Shown: piece by piece, positions 14,981 through 15,318 of the stretch | Layout: every line of letters begins with the position of its first letter | Position numbering within the stretch: position 1 is the stretch's first letter | Source: Phyllobacteriaceae bacterium | Lineage (GTDB): Bacteria > Pseudomonadota > Alphaproteobacteria > Rhizobiales > Rhizobiaceae | NCBI GenBank assembly: GCA_024645155.1 | Contig: JAHEGF010000003.1 | Location: 14,425-29,742 of the forward strand | DNA: 15,318 nucleotides | Direction of reading: 5' to 3' | Program-made: the position numbers and the translations under genes | The notes under the pieces: model-generated | What the model saw: only the letters and a program-made list of their open reading frames with translations | The model's database searches: none | What the model was told of the DNA's origin: nothing

Positions 14981-15318
14981 GCCCGGTTCTCCGTCCTGCC
15001 CAGCAGCATGGGGATCAGGTGTTCGCGCTCAAAGGCAATGTGGCGGCGCAGGCCTTCAAAGAACCCGCGCAGCATGTAGGCCAGCTTGTCGGTATTGCGG
15101 TGCTGGGGTTCGGTGACGAAACTCATCAGGGCCTCGGTCACCTCCTCTGCAAAACTTTCATCCTCCCAGTGTTCATACCGCAGACGCTCCAGCGTTGAGG
15201 CAAGCTGGACATTGTCGGCATGGATGCGTCGGGCCGCCGGAAACAGCACCTCTTCCTCGAATTCATGCCCCCGCTTTATTTCAGGATAGATCGTTCGCGC
15301 AGCATGGAGACAGATCTG
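14977..15318 (-). CDS. Hemerythrin (HHE) domain protein, N-terminus outside the window
   Basis: The frame is open to the window edge, so this is the C-terminal 113 residues of a larger or earlier-starting gene. An internal GTG at 15249 is not a credible start, because coding similarity continues upstream. Two likely iron-binding helices are seen: HEFEEEVLFPAARR near the visible start and HIAFEREHLIPML near the end, both rich in His and Glu as in hemerythrin domains. Such proteins bind O2 or NO at a di-iron site, or act in Fe-S repair (YtfE/ScdA type), and often lie in FNR- or NO-controlled clusters. No membrane segment is visible in this part. The overlap with hemN implies co-translation. The precise role is unknown. 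Confidence 0.82.
   Translation of the reverse strand, partial: QICLHAARTIYPEIKRGHEFEEEVLFPAARRIHADNVQLASTLERLRYEHWEDESFAEEVTEALMSFVTEPQHRNTDKLAYMLRGFFEGLRRHIAFEREHLIPMLLGRTENRA

Noticed and set aside
15247..15249. GTG as the start of the hemerythrin-domain gene
   Set aside because: The frame upstream to the window edge is open and carries HEFEEE, part of the iron-binding pattern, so the true start lies outside the window.

Overview
The window looks like the chromosome, or a large replicon, of a facultatively anaerobic, respiring alphaproteobacterium. This rests on moderately high G+C, dense gene packing with many ATGA stop/start overlaps, an FnrL-type oxygen sensor with the alphaproteobacterial C-x2-C-x7-C spacing, and a branched-chain-amino-acid-type (HAAT) ABC transporter. 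A Hyphomicrobiales/Rhizobiales-like or Rhodobacterales-like origin is plausible, but the order cannot be fixed from sequence reading alone. No tRNA, rRNA, insertion sequence, CRISPR array, prophage gene or broken gene was seen, and no stretch over 300 bases lacks a gene.

Region 1 (7-6297, minus strand) is a complete periplasmic nitrate reductase operon in the order napF-napD-napA-napG-napH-napB-napC. All expected cofactor ligands are visible: the Fe-S and molybdenum cysteines of NapA, two haem motifs in NapB, four in NapC, and ferredoxin-type clusters in NapF, NapG and NapH. A perfect FNR box (TTGAT-CTTG-ATCAA, 6369-6382) sits 71 bp upstream of the napF ATG.

Region 2 (6421-12107, minus strand) is a second operon: a periplasmic binding protein, LivG-type and LivF-type ATPases, LivH-type and LivM-type permeases, and last an alpha/beta hydrolase. 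A perfect 8-bp-stem hairpin separates the binding-protein gene from the rest. Divergent from it (12211-12774, plus strand) is a cytosolic PAS-LuxR regulator. The 103-bp divergent intergenic region carries a near-perfect 22-bp palindrome. Together these look like a self-contained, ligand-responsive import and hydrolysis module. Its substrate cannot be read from the sequence. It is the least described part of the window.

Region 3 (12877-15318) is an oxygen-response and haem block: fnrL on the plus strand, tail to tail with hemN (oxygen-independent coproporphyrinogen III dehydrogenase) at a distance of 4 bp, and a hemerythrin-domain gene that overlaps hemN by ATGA and runs off the window edge.

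The parts fit one physiology. FnrL senses low oxygen and probably switches on nap through the FNR box. HemN makes haem without oxygen, which the six c-haems of NapB and NapC require. The hemerythrin-domain protein may handle O2, NO or iron stress during the transition. The transporter module is probably functionally separate, but its transcript points straight into the nap promoter.
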